DNA from: Azohydromonas lata NBRC 102462
Lineage (GTDB): Bacteria; Pseudomonadota; Gammaproteobacteria; Burkholderiales; Burkholderiaceae_C
Assembly (NCBI GenBank): GCA_945878385.1
Contig: CAMCTE010000018.1
Span: 1 to 21,410 of the forward strand
DNA: 21,410 nucleotides
Direction: 5' to 3'
The notes beneath the pieces are model-generated. The model saw only the letters and a list, made by a program, of their open reading frames with translations. It was not told the origin of the DNA and searched no databases. Below are positions 9,705-17,629 of this stretch, in pieces (the first letter of the stretch is position 1; every line of letters starts with the position of its first letter). A program made the translations under genes and the position numbers.

Positions 9705-11213
9705 ATGCAAGACATCCTCATCAACTGGACGCCCCAGGAAACCCGCGTGGCCGTGGTGGAAAACGGTGCCATGCAGGAACTGCACCTGGAGCGCACCCTG
9801 GAGCGGGGCCGCGTGGGCAATGTCTACCTGGGCAAGGTGGTGCGCGTGCTGCCCGGCATGCAAAGCGCCTTCGTGGAAATCGGCCTGGAGCGTGCCGCCT
9901 TCCTGCATGTGGCCGACCTGCATTCGCAGATTGCCGCTCGCCTGGAACAGGGTGCGGCCGCCCACGCGCCCACGCCCATCGAACGCCTGGTGTTCGAGGG
10001 ACAGAGCCTGATGGTGCAGGTGCTCAAGGACCCCATCGGCACCAAGGGCGCGCGGCTGACCACCCAAATCAGTGTGGCCGGCCGCCTGCTCGTGTATCTG
10101 CCTCAAGACAAACACATCGGCATCTCGCAGAAGATTGAATCGGCCGAGTTGCGCGAGCAATTGCGGCAACGCGTGCTGCGCCTTGCCACCGAGGCCGCGC
10201 TGGCTGAGCAGGGCACCGACCCCGCCGGTGCCGACCACGGAGGCTTCATCCTGCGCACCAATGCGGAAGACGCCAGCGACGCAGAGCTTGCCGCGGACAT
10301 TGCCTACCTGCGCCGCACCTGGGCCAGCATCCGCCTGGGCAGCCAACGCCAACCCGCCGGCACCTTGCTGCATCAAGACCTCACGCTGGCCGAACGGGTG
10401 TTGCGCGACCTCAGCAACGACGACACCCACACCATCCGCATCGACTCGCGGCTGCAGTTCGAACACCTGCAGGCCTTCGGCTCCACCTACACGCCGGGCG
10501 CGGTGGCCAAGCTGCAGCACTACACCGGCGAGCGGCCCATCTTCGACCTGCACAACATCGACGAGGAAGTCTCGCGCGCGCTGCAGCGCCGCGTGGACCT
10601 CAAGAGCGGCGGCTACCTCGTGATCGACCAGACCGAGGCCCTCACCACGGTGGATGTGAACACCGGCGGCTTTGTGGGCGGGCGCAACTTCGAGGACACG
10701 ATCTTCAAGACCAACCTGGAAGCCGCCGGCGCCATCGCCCGGCAGTTGCGCTTGCGCAACCTGGGCGGCATCATCATCGTGGACTTCATCGACATGTCCC
10801 GTGAAGAACATCGCCATGCGGTGCTGGCCGAATTGCACAAGCAATTGGCCCGTGACCGCACCCGCACCACGGTGGGCGACTTCACGAAGTTGGGCTTGCT
10901 TGAATTGACGCGCAAAAGAACGCGCGAATCCTTGGCGCATCTGCTGTGCGAACCTTGCCCCACCTGCGACGGACGCGGCCAGGTGAAGACCGCCCGCACC
11001 GTGTGCTACGACGTGCTGCGCGAAATCCTGCGCGAAGCGCGCCGCTTTCAGCCGCGCGAATTCCGCGTGGTGGCCAGCCCCGCGGTGGTGGAGATGTTGC
11101 TCGACGAAGAGAGCGTGCACCTTGCGGGCTTGAGCGAGTTCATCGGCAAGCCGATCTCACTCATGGCCGAGCCCACCATGAACCCGGAGCAGTACGACAT
11201 CGTGCTGCTCTAG
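9705..11213 (+). CDS. rng: Ribonuclease G
   Basis: Single-strand-specific endoribonuclease of the RNase E/G family that matures the 5' end of 16S rRNA and takes part in mRNA decay. It has 502 residues (E. coli 489) and lacks the long C-terminal scaffold of RNase E. An S1-like RNA-binding domain is near the N-terminus (GRVGNVYLGKVVRVLPG, FVEIGLERAAFLH). The metal-binding catalytic aspartates are D317 (DVNTGGFVG) and D360 (IIVDFIDM), 43 residues apart as in RNase E. The zinc-link cysteines are CPTC at 418-421. The start at 9705 gives the family N-terminus MQDILINWTPQETRVA. Confidence 0.97.
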   Translation: MQDILINWTPQETRVAVVENGAMQELHLERTLERGRVGNVYLGKVVRVLPGMQSAFVEIGLERAAFLHVADLHSQIAARLEQGAAAHAPTPIERLVFEGQSLMVQVLKDPIGTKGARLTTQISVAGRLLVYLPQDKHIGISQKIESAELREQLRQRVLRLATEAALAEQGTDPAGADHGGFILRTNAEDASDAELAADIAYLRRTWASIRLGSQRQPAGTLLHQDLTLAERVLRDLSNDDTHTIRIDSRLQFEHLQAFGSTYTPGAVAKLQHYTGERPIFDLHNIDEEVSRALQRRVDLKSGGYLVIDQTEALTTVDVNTGGFVGGRNFEDTIFKTNLEAAGAIARQLRLRNLGGIIIVDFIDMSREEHRHAVLAELHKQLARDRTRTTVGDFTKLGLLELTRKRTRESLAHLLCEPCPTCDGRGQVKTARTVCYDVLREILREARRFQPREFRVVASPAVVEMLLDEESVHLAGLSEFIGKPISLMAEPTMNPEQYDIVLL

Positions 11214-11225
11214 GGCGCCTGGCGT

Positions 11226-11251
11226 GAGGGTGCCTTGCCCTAGCGCACCTC
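11226..11251. terminator. Possible stem-loop between convergent rng and peroxidase gene
   Basis: The 51 bases between the two convergent stops contain GAGGGTGC...GCACCTC, a stem of about 7 pairs with one bulged G and a loop of about 11 bases. It has no U-run on either strand, so it is not a classical intrinsic terminator; it may still end or protect both transcripts. Confidence 0.3.
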
Positions 11252-11264
11252 GCCCCAGCGCCGG

Positions 11265-11891
11265 TCAACCCTTGCTGCGCGGCACCCGCCCCATCAGGTA
11301 GAACTCGTCATTGGGCCGCATGCCAGTCAGGTTGGCCATGCGGTTGGACAGGCCGAAGAAGGCGGTGATGGCTCCGATGTCCCAGATGTCCTCGTCGGTG
11401 AAGCCGTGCGCCTGCAAGGCCGCGAAATCGGCTTCCTCCACTGCAGCCGAATCTACGCACACCTTCATCGCGAAATCCAGCATCGCGCGCTGGCGCGGGG
11501 TGATGTCGGCCTTGCGGTGGTTGATGGCGATCTGATCGGCCAGCAGGGGCTTTTTCTCGTACACGCGCAAGATGGCGCCGTGCGCCACCACGCAGTACAG
11601 GCAGTGGTTGGCGCCTGAGGTGGCCACGATGATCATCTCGCGCTCGCCCTTGGAAAGCCCGCGGGGTGAACCGTCTTGGGCAGGCGGCTGTTCGGGCTTG
11701 AGCAGCAGCGCGTCGTGGTACGACAGAAACGCGCGGAGTTCATCGGGCCGGTGCGCCAGGGCCAGGAACACATTGGGTACGAAGCCCGCCTTGGTTTGCA
11801 CCTCCAGGATGCGCGCCTTGAGATCTTCGGGCAGGTCCATCACCTGCGGCACGGGCCAGCGGCTGATCGGGCGTGCTGGGGTTTCAGTCAT
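11265..11891 (-). CDS. AhpD-like peroxidase-related protein (carboxymuconolactone decarboxylase family)
   Basis: A 208-residue protein of the peroxidase-related branch of the AhpD/carboxymuconolactone decarboxylase superfamily. The redox site C97-L-Y-C100 with H104 (HCLYCVVAHG) matches the AhpD CxxCxxxH motif. Further family segments are AGFVPNVFLALAHRP, RQRAMLDFA and FFGLSNRMAN. AhpD proteins use this disulfide to reduce peroxidase partners; the substrate here is unknown. ATG 11891-11889 is chosen because GGAG lies 8 bases upstream and longer in-frame options would overlap msbA with unrelated sequence. It starts 40 bases after the msbA stop on the same strand and is probably cotranscribed with it. 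Confidence 0.9.
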   Translation of the reverse strand: MTETPARPISRWPVPQVMDLPEDLKARILEVQTKAGFVPNVFLALAHRPDELRAFLSYHDALLLKPEQPPAQDGSPRGLSKGEREMIIVATSGANHCLYCVVAHGAILRVYEKKPLLADQIAINHRKADITPRQRAMLDFAMKVCVDSAAVEEADFAALQAHGFTDEDIWDIGAITAFFGLSNRMANLTGMRPNDEFYLMGRVPRSKG

Positions 11892-11931
11892 GGCAGGGTC
11901 TCCGGTTTGCTTGTGTTGGCCGTGTTGTCCA

Positions 11932-13725
11932 TCAGGCTTCCGTACGGAACTGCAGCGCATGCAGCCGCGCGTAAAGCCCGTTGCGGGCCAGCAATTCCGC
12001 CGGCGCGCCATGCTCCACCACGCGGCCGCTGTCCAGCACGGCCACACAGTCTGCGTGTTCGATGGTGGACAGGCGGTGCGCAATCACGATGGTGGTGCGG
12101 CCCTGCATCAGCCGCTCCAAGGCGGTTTGCACCGCGCGTTCGCTTTCGCTGTCCAGGGCCGAGGTGGCTTCGTCCAGGATCAGGATGGGTGCGTTCTTGA
12201 ACAAGGCCCGCGCAATGGCCAGGCGTTGGCGTTGCCCGCCGGAGAGCCGTGCGCCGTTGTGGCCCACCAGGGTGTCCAGGCCCTGCGGCAGTGAATCCAC
12301 AAATTCCAGCAGGTTGGCGTCCTGCAAGGCCTGGCGGATGCGGTTGCGCCCCACCTGCGCCTCGGCCCCCAAGGCCACATTTGCCGCCACCGAACTGTTG
12401 AACAGCACCACATCCTGGCTCACCAGGGCGAACTGTTCTCGCAGGTAGGCCAGGTCCCATTGCGCAAGGGGAACGCCGTCCAGCCGTACTTGACCGGTGC
12501 TGGCGTCCAGGAACCTGGGCAACAACTGCACCAGGGTCGACTTGCCGGAGCCCGAAGGCCCAACCAAGGCCAGGGTCTGCCCGGGCTGCACCAGCAGTTG
12601 CACGCCCTCCAAGGCGGCAGGGCCCTCGTCCCGGTAGCGCAGTCCCACGCCATCAAACTCGATCTCACCCCTTATGCACGCACCCGGGGCCAGGCGGTGC
12701 GTGCCACCCTGCTCCGGCGGGCTGCGCTCCAGCAGATCCAAGCCCCGCTCGATGGCCGCCAGGCCGCGTGCCAGAGGCGCGGCGGCATCACTCAAGTGCT
12801 TCAGGGGCGTCACCAGCAGCAGCATGGCGGTGATGAAGGCCACGAAGCCGCCCACCGTACCCTGCTCCTGCTGCCACAGTGCGGCCGTGATCACGCCTGA
12901 TAGAGCCACCGCCGCCAGCATTTGCGTCAGCGGTGAACTGATGGCCCCCGCGGCCACTGACTTCATCACCAAGCCGCGCAAAGAAAGGCTCTGCTGTTCG
13001 AAGCGCTCGCGCTGTGCGCCCTGGGCTTCATGCAGCCGCACGATGCGCCAGGCCAACACATTTTCTTCCACCACATAGGCCAACTTGTCGGTGGCCTCTT
13101 GGCCGGCCACCGCCAGGCTGCGCAGCCTGCGTGAAACCGTGCGCATCACCGCCGCCACTGCAGGCGCCAACAGCAGCACCATCAGCGTCAGCGTCCAGTT
13201 CAGCCACAGCAAATACGCCAGCAGCGCCACGATGGTCAGGCTGTCTTTGGCGATGCCCAGCACCGCGCCACCCAACTGGTTGGCGCCTTGCTGCACTTCG
13301 TACACCACCGTGTTGGTGAGCGAACTGGCGCTGTTGCGCGCATACAAACCCGGCGTGGCGTTCAGCAGCCTTTCGAACAGCGAAGCGCGCAGTTGCAGCA
13401 CTGCCCGGTTGGTTGACCAGGCCAGGGCGTAGTTGGCCAGGAAGCTGGCAAGGCCTCGGATGAAGAACAGGCCCAAAAGGGTTGCCGGCACCGCCCACAG
13501 CGGGAAGCTGCCTTGCTCGCTGAAGCCCTTGTCCAGCAAGGGCTTGAGCAGGGCAGGAATCAGGGGTTCAGTGGCCGCCCCCACAGCGGCTGCAGCCAAG
13601 GCAGCCCACACGCCCGGCATTGAGCCCCGCGCATAGGGCGCAAGCCGCCGCAAGCGGGCTCGCCAGGGCAGTTGGGCCGCAGGCACAGTACCGTTGGCGG
13701 GTGCAGGGGATTCGGGCTCTGTCAT
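11932..13725 (-). CDS. msbA: Lipid A export ABC transporter MsbA
   Basis: A 597-residue half-transporter that flips lipid A-core across the inner membrane as a homodimer. Residues about 35-310 form the transmembrane domain with around six hydrophobic segments. The nucleotide-binding domain follows: Walker A GPSGSGKST (389-397), Q-loop near 437, signature LSGGQ (494-498), Walker B ILILDEATSALD (514-525) and switch H550. The region EPLIPALLKPLLDKGF is typical of MsbA and separates it from other multidrug half-transporters. ATG 13725-13723 was chosen; 14 in-frame codons upstream reach toward tolB and look non-coding. No clear ribosome binding site precedes it. It is divergent from tolB with 55 bases between the starts. 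Confidence 0.93.
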   Translation of the reverse strand: MTEPESPAPANGTVPAAQLPWRARLRRLAPYARGSMPGVWAALAAAAVGAATEPLIPALLKPLLDKGFSEQGSFPLWAVPATLLGLFFIRGLASFLANYALAWSTNRAVLQLRASLFERLLNATPGLYARNSASSLTNTVVYEVQQGANQLGGAVLGIAKDSLTIVALLAYLLWLNWTLTLMVLLLAPAVAAVMRTVSRRLRSLAVAGQEATDKLAYVVEENVLAWRIVRLHEAQGAQRERFEQQSLSLRGLVMKSVAAGAISSPLTQMLAAVALSGVITAALWQQEQGTVGGFVAFITAMLLLVTPLKHLSDAAAPLARGLAAIERGLDLLERSPPEQGGTHRLAPGACIRGEIEFDGVGLRYRDEGPAALEGVQLLVQPGQTLALVGPSGSGKSTLVQLLPRFLDASTGQVRLDGVPLAQWDLAYLREQFALVSQDVVLFNSSVAANVALGAEAQVGRNRIRQALQDANLLEFVDSLPQGLDTLVGHNGARLSGGQRQRLAIARALFKNAPILILDEATSALDSESERAVQTALERLMQGRTTIVIAHRLSTIEHADCVAVLDSGRVVEHGAPAELLARNGLYARLHALQFRTEA

Positions 13726-13743
13726 GAGGGGTTTGCAGACACG

Positions 13744-13774
13744 CGCGATTATCGCGACACCCCCCACCTAAAAT
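13744..13774. promoter_or_regulatory. Divergent msbA/tolB promoter region with 13-bp dyad
   Basis: The 55 bases between the start codons contain the perfect inverted repeat CGCGAT-T-ATCGCG (13744-13756). On the minus strand it includes GATAAT (13753-13748), a good -10 for msbA. On the plus strand TAAAAT (13769-13774) ends 6 bases before the tolB ATG. The dyad could be an operator, but no matching regulator is known to me. Confidence 0.4.
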
Positions 13775-13780
13775 TGCGCA

Positions 13781-15100
13781 ATGAGTGATTTCAGCCACAC
13801 ACCCCGATCCATGGCCTTCCACCACCGCCGCCGTTTCTTGACCCTGGCCTCAGCCGCTGGCACGCTGGTGGCCTCACCCGTGGCCGCTCTGGCCCAGTTC
13901 CGGGTGGAAATCGGCGGCGTGGGTGCCACGCAGTTGCCTATCGCCGTCGCCCGTTTTCGGGGCGAAGACAGCGCGCCGCAGAACATCAGCGCCATCGTGA
14001 TGGCCGATTTGGAGCGCAGCGGCTTTTTCCGCCGTATCGAGGCCACCAGCGTCGTGGAGGAAACCGGCCTGCCCGCGATGGGCGAATGGCGCAACCGTGG
14101 GGCCGATGCCCTGGTGGGCGGCTCGGTATCCCGTTTGGCCGATGGCCGCTTTGATGTGCGTTATCGGCTGTGGGATGTGGTCAAGGCCACTGACCAAGGC
14201 GGCGGCAGCGAAGCGGTGTTGCCGGCCGACCTGCGCTTGGTGGCTCACCGCATCGCCGACAACATCTACGAACGGCTCACCGGTGAGAAGGGTGTGTTTT
14301 CCACCCGCATCTGCTATGTGACCAAGCAGGGCCGCAACTATCAGCTTCGGATTGCCGATGCGGACGGCGAGAGCGCGCAGGTGGCCCTCAACAGCAACGA
14401 ACCCATCATCTCGCCGGCCTGGGCGCCTGGGGGCAAGGAGCTGGCCTACGTTTCCTTCGAATCGCAAAAGGCCGTGGTGTGGGTGCAGAACGTGGCCACT
14501 GGCGCGCGCCGCATGGTGGCCAACTTCCGCGGCAGCAACAGCGCGCCGGCTTGGTCGCCCGATGGCAGCCGCCTGGTGATGACGCTGTCTCAGGAAGGCG
14601 GCTCGCAGCTCTACAGCCTCAACCGTGATGGCACCGGCCTCAAGCGCCTGACGCAAAGTGCGGCCATCGACACCGAACCCGTGTTCACGCCCGACGGCAA
14701 GAGCATCTATTTCGTCAGCGACCGTGGCGGCAGCCCGCAGGTGTACCGCATGAGTGCCGACGGTGGCGCGGCCGAACGCGTGACCTTCAACAGTTCGCAA
14801 AGCCTGAGCCCAGCCATCAGCCCGGATGGCCGCCTGCTGGCCTACATCAGCCGTCAGGGTGGCGCCTACCGCCTTGTGGTGCAGCCACTGGACGGAAGCG
14901 GCGCGCCCACCGCCATCACCGATTCCACCGATGACCAAAGCCCCAGTTTCGCCCCCAACAGCCGCCTGATCGTCTACAACACGCGGGCCGCCGGGCGCGA
15001 CCTGCTGATGACCACCACCTTGGACGGTAAAATCAAGGCGCGTCTGGCTTCTACGGGGGCGGATATCCGGGAACCCGCCTGGGGTCCCTTCGGGCGCTGA
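13781..15100 (+). CDS. tolB: Tol-Pal system translocation protein TolB
   Basis: Periplasmic beta-propeller protein of the Tol-Pal complex, which keeps the outer membrane attached during constriction; it binds Pal. It has 439 residues. The N-terminus holds RRRFLTLASAAG (16-27) with a likely cleavage ALA|Q at 38/39; RRxFL matches the twin-arginine core. The N-terminal domain (IAVARFRGED, IVMADLERSGFF) is followed by about five propeller repeats such as PAWAPGGKELAYVS, PAWSPDGSRLVM, PVFTPDGKSIYFVSDRGG and PAISPDGRLLAYISRQGG. A start at ATG 13811 (M11) is possible and still keeps the signal. Neither start has a ribosome binding site. It is followed by pal and cpoB in the usual order. Confidence 0.95.
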   Translation: MSDFSHTPRSMAFHHRRRFLTLASAAGTLVASPVAALAQFRVEIGGVGATQLPIAVARFRGEDSAPQNISAIVMADLERSGFFRRIEATSVVEETGLPAMGEWRNRGADALVGGSVSRLADGRFDVRYRLWDVVKATDQGGGSEAVLPADLRLVAHRIADNIYERLTGEKGVFSTRICYVTKQGRNYQLRIADADGESAQVALNSNEPIISPAWAPGGKELAYVSFESQKAVVWVQNVATGARRMVANFRGSNSAPAWSPDGSRLVMTLSQEGGSQLYSLNRDGTGLKRLTQSAAIDTEPVFTPDGKSIYFVSDRGGSPQVYRMSADGGAAERVTFNSSQSLSPAISPDGRLLAYISRQGGAYRLVVQPLDGSGAPTAITDSTDDQSPSFAPNSRLIVYNTRAAGRDLLMTTTLDGKIKARLASTGADIREPAWGPFGR

Positions 15101-15127
15101 GTCTGTTTTCGTTACCAAGAGTTGAAC

Positions 15128-15673
15128 ATGCGTGCAAATTCCGTTTTGATGGCCCGTGCGGGTCTGGTGGCAGCCGCGGCTGCGTTCGTTTTGGGTGGAT
15201 GCGCTTCGAGCGTCACCCTTGAAGACGGCAACAAGGTGCCCGTGGAAGACCGCCGCGCCGGAAGCGGTGCAGGTGCCGGGGCCAGCGGCGCGCAGTCGGG
15301 CGTGTCCACCGTGAACCTGAACAACAAGCCTGCGGCTGGCGACAACCTCGCACGCGTCGTGTATTTCGACTTCGACAGCTTCGTGGTGCGCGACGACGCA
15401 CGCACCGTCATTGACGTGCACGCCAAGCGTTTGAGCGGCAACGGCGCCATGAAGATGACCGTGGAAGGCCACACCGACGAGCGCGGCAGCCGCGAATACA
15501 ACCTGGCCCTGGGCCAGAAGCGCGCCGAGGCCGTAGTGAAGTCGCTGACGCTGTTGGGCGCTCGCGCCAACCAGCTCGAGCCAGTGAGCTTCGGCATGGA
15601 GCGTCCGGCGGTGCAGGGCTCTGATGAAGCGGCTTATGCCAAGAACCGCCGCGCCGAGTTGAAGGACCGCTGA
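15128..15673 (+). CDS. pal: Peptidoglycan-associated lipoprotein Pal
   Basis: Outer-membrane lipoprotein of the Tol-Pal system that binds peptidoglycan through its OmpA-like domain. It has 181 residues. The lipobox is VLGGC with the lipid-modified cysteine at C25. A Gly/Ala-rich linker of about 45 residues leads to the OmpA domain (about 76-181), including VYFDFDS, VEGHTDERGSREYN (112-125) and YAKNRRAEL. ATG 15128 is preferred over TTG 15122 and has AAGAG a few bases upstream. It begins 27 bases after tolB and ends 1 base before cpoB, so the three are one operon. Confidence 0.97.
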   Translation: MRANSVLMARAGLVAAAAAFVLGGCASSVTLEDGNKVPVEDRRAGSGAGAGASGAQSGVSTVNLNNKPAAGDNLARVVYFDFDSFVVRDDARTVIDVHAKRLSGNGAMKMTVEGHTDERGSREYNLALGQKRAEAVVKSLTLLGARANQLEPVSFGMERPAVQGSDEAAYAKNRRAELKDR

Positions 15674-15674
15674 G

Positions 15675-16490
15675 ATGCGCATCGGTGTGGCCCTGCAGCC
15701 CGGTACCGCGCCTGAACCGCAGTGCGTGGCCCGCGGCGCATGGCGCTTGGCCACCATGGCGGGCTTGGCCCTGTTCGTGGCCGCGGCCTCCATGCCCGCC
15801 CACGCCGCCATTTTTGCTGATGACGATGCCCGCAAGGCCATCGTGGAACTGCGCCAGCGCGTCACCCAGATGGATGTGCGCGCGCAGTCCCAAGCTGAAG
15901 AGCTGCAGGCCTTGCGCAAGGCGCTGCTGGACCTCAACGGTCAGCTTGACCAACTGCGTGGCGAACTGGCCAACAGCCGCGGTGCGCAAGAGCAGCTCAC
16001 CCGCGAGCTGTCTGAACTGCAGCGCAAGCAGCGCGACCTGCTGGCCGTGACCGACGAACGCGTGCGCCGGCTCGAACCTGTGAAGGTGACGGTGGACGGC
16101 CGCGAGATCACGGTGGAGCCGCAGGAACGCAAGGCCTATGACGACGCCGTGGCGCTGCTGCGCTCGGGTGACTTCAATGCCGCGGCCGGTGCGTTGTCGG
16201 CCTTCCTGCGCCGCTGGCCCGCCACCGGCTATGCCGAATCAGCCCAGTTCTGGTTGGGCAATGCCCTGTACGGCAAGCGTGACTACAAAGAGGCCATTGC
16301 CGCCTTTCGCGTGACCGCCGCCGCGGCCGAACACCCCCGCGCCGCCGAGGCCCTTCTGGCCGTTGCCAACTGCCAGGCCGAGATGAAGGACAACAAGGCC
16401 GCGCGCGCCACGCTGAACGAGTTGATGAAGGCGCACCCCGGCAGTGAGGCGGCCAAGGCCGCCAAGGAACGCCTGGCCGCGCTGCGCTGA
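15675..16490 (+). CDS. cpoB: Cell division coordinator CpoB (YbgF, Tol-Pal associated)
   Basis: Periplasmic TPR protein that in E. coli links outer-membrane constriction by Tol-Pal with septal peptidoglycan synthesis. It has 271 residues. The signal peptide has a hydrophobic stretch MAGLALFVAAASMPAHA and probable cleavage AHA|A at 44/45; the n-region is unusually long (about 25 residues). Residues about 50-125 are a heptad-like coiled coil (trimerisation region in the family). Three TPR-like units follow (AYDDAVALLRSGDFNAA, AQFWLGNALYGKRDYKEAI, NKAARATLNELMKAHPGSEAA). ATG 15675 has GAAGGA 8 bases upstream. An internal ATG at 15756 would give a shorter signal but lacks a ribosome binding site. 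Confidence 0.94.
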   Translation: MRIGVALQPGTAPEPQCVARGAWRLATMAGLALFVAAASMPAHAAIFADDDARKAIVELRQRVTQMDVRAQSQAEELQALRKALLDLNGQLDQLRGELANSRGAQEQLTRELSELQRKQRDLLAVTDERVRRLEPVKVTVDGREITVEPQERKAYDDAVALLRSGDFNAAAGALSAFLRRWPATGYAESAQFWLGNALYGKRDYKEAIAAFRVTAAAAEHPRAAEALLAVANCQAEMKDNKAARATLNELMKAHPGSEAAKAAKERLAALR

Positions 16491-16505
16491 ACCGCGGAGC
16501 CCCTG

Positions 16506-17621
16506 ATGCAGGAAGTGGATGTGGTGGCCTTGGGCCACCAGGTGCTGTGGGCCACCTTTGCCCTGTCCATCATTTTCGGCGCCATTGCGCAGAAGACCCA
16601 CTTCTGCACCATGGGTGCGGTGGGCGACATCGTCAACATCGGCGATTGGTCCCGCATGCGCATGTGGGCCCTGGCCATCGGCGTGGCCATGCTGGGCTTC
16701 AACAGCATGGCCGCGGCCGGCTTGCTGGACCCCACCCGCACCTTTTATACCCAGGCCCGCGTGCCCTGGCTGTCGCTGGCCTTGGGCGGGTTGATGTTTG
16801 GCGTGGGCATGGTGCTCGCTTCCGGTTGCGGCAGCAAGACGCTGGTGCGCATCGGTGGCGGCAACCTGAAGTCGCTCGTGGTGTTCACCGTGATGGCCAT
16901 TGCCGCGCTGGCCGCCATGCGGGGCGTGTTCGGTGTGGCCCGCGTGCAGTGGCTCGACCCGGTGGCCTTCACCATCCCGGGTGGCCAACATCTCAGCGCG
17001 GTGCTGGCCGGGGCTGCAGGCCTTTCCGCGGCACAAGGCGCGCTGTGGGCCGGTGCGCTGATCGGCGGCGCGCTGGTGCTGTGGTGCCTCTTCAAACCCG
17101 AAGGGCGCAGCAGCGATGTGCTCCTGGGCGGCATCGGCATCGGTGCGGTCACCGCCGCGCTGTGGTGGGTTTCCGGTGTGCTCGGCTTTGTGCCCGAACA
17201 CCCTGAAACGCTGGAGGCCGTGGTGCTGGCCACCAACTCCAAGGGCATGGAAAGCTTCACCTTCGTGGGCCCCGTGGGCTATGTGGTGGACTGGCTCACC
17301 TATTTCAGCGACAAGAGCAAGGTGCTCACCCTGGGCATCGTCACCGTACCGGGCGTCATCATCGGTTCGTGGGTCGTGGCCTGGCACAGCGGTCACTTCC
17401 GCTGGGAATCCTTCCGCGGCACCGAAGACCTGGTCAATCACTTGGTGGGCGCGGTGCTGATGGGCGTGGGCGGCGTCACCGCCATGGGCTGCACGGTGGG
17501 GCAGGGCTTGTCCGGCGTGTCCACCCTTGCCGTGGGCAGCTTCATTGCGCTGGTCTTCATCGTGGTCGGCGGCGTGCTGGGCCTGAAGTGGCAGACCTGG
17601 CGCATTGAGCGCACCCTTTGA
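16506..17621 (+). CDS. YeeE/YedE (TsuA-like) sulfur-compound membrane transporter
   Basis: A 371-residue inner-membrane protein of the YeeE/YedE family, with about nine or ten hydrophobic segments spread over the length. The family includes TsuA, a thiosulfate uptake channel that uses conserved cysteines. Corresponding Cys motifs are visible: FCTMGA (C34), SGCGSKTLVR (C108) and MGCTVGQGLSG (C329). The two GCG/GCT-type repeats reflect the internal duplication of the family. The precise substrate (thiosulfate or another sulfur species) is inferred only from family. It starts 15 bases after cpoB and its stop lies just before the tcdA start, so it is likely in one transcript with both. Confidence 0.88.
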   Translation: MQEVDVVALGHQVLWATFALSIIFGAIAQKTHFCTMGAVGDIVNIGDWSRMRMWALAIGVAMLGFNSMAAAGLLDPTRTFYTQARVPWLSLALGGLMFGVGMVLASGCGSKTLVRIGGGNLKSLVVFTVMAIAALAAMRGVFGVARVQWLDPVAFTIPGGQHLSAVLAGAAGLSAAQGALWAGALIGGALVLWCLFKPEGRSSDVLLGGIGIGAVTAALWWVSGVLGFVPEHPETLEAVVLATNSKGMESFTFVGPVGYVVDWLTYFSDKSKVLTLGIVTVPGVIIGSWVVAWHSGHFRWESFRGTEDLVNHLVGAVLMGVGGVTAMGCTVGQGLSGVSTLAVGSFIALVFIVVGGVLGLKWQTWRIERTL

Positions 17622-17629
17622 ACGAGGCC

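Noticed and set aside
9627..11120. 497-codon open frame opposite rng, and a similar 467-codon frame at 16239-17642
   Set aside because: Composition typical of antisense frames in GC-rich DNA; the genes opposite have conserved catalytic residues.
13874..15937. 687-codon open frame on the minus strand opposite tolB, pal and cpoB
   Set aside because: His/Gln/Gly-rich shadow of well-supported genes on the other strand, crossing three of them without any domain.
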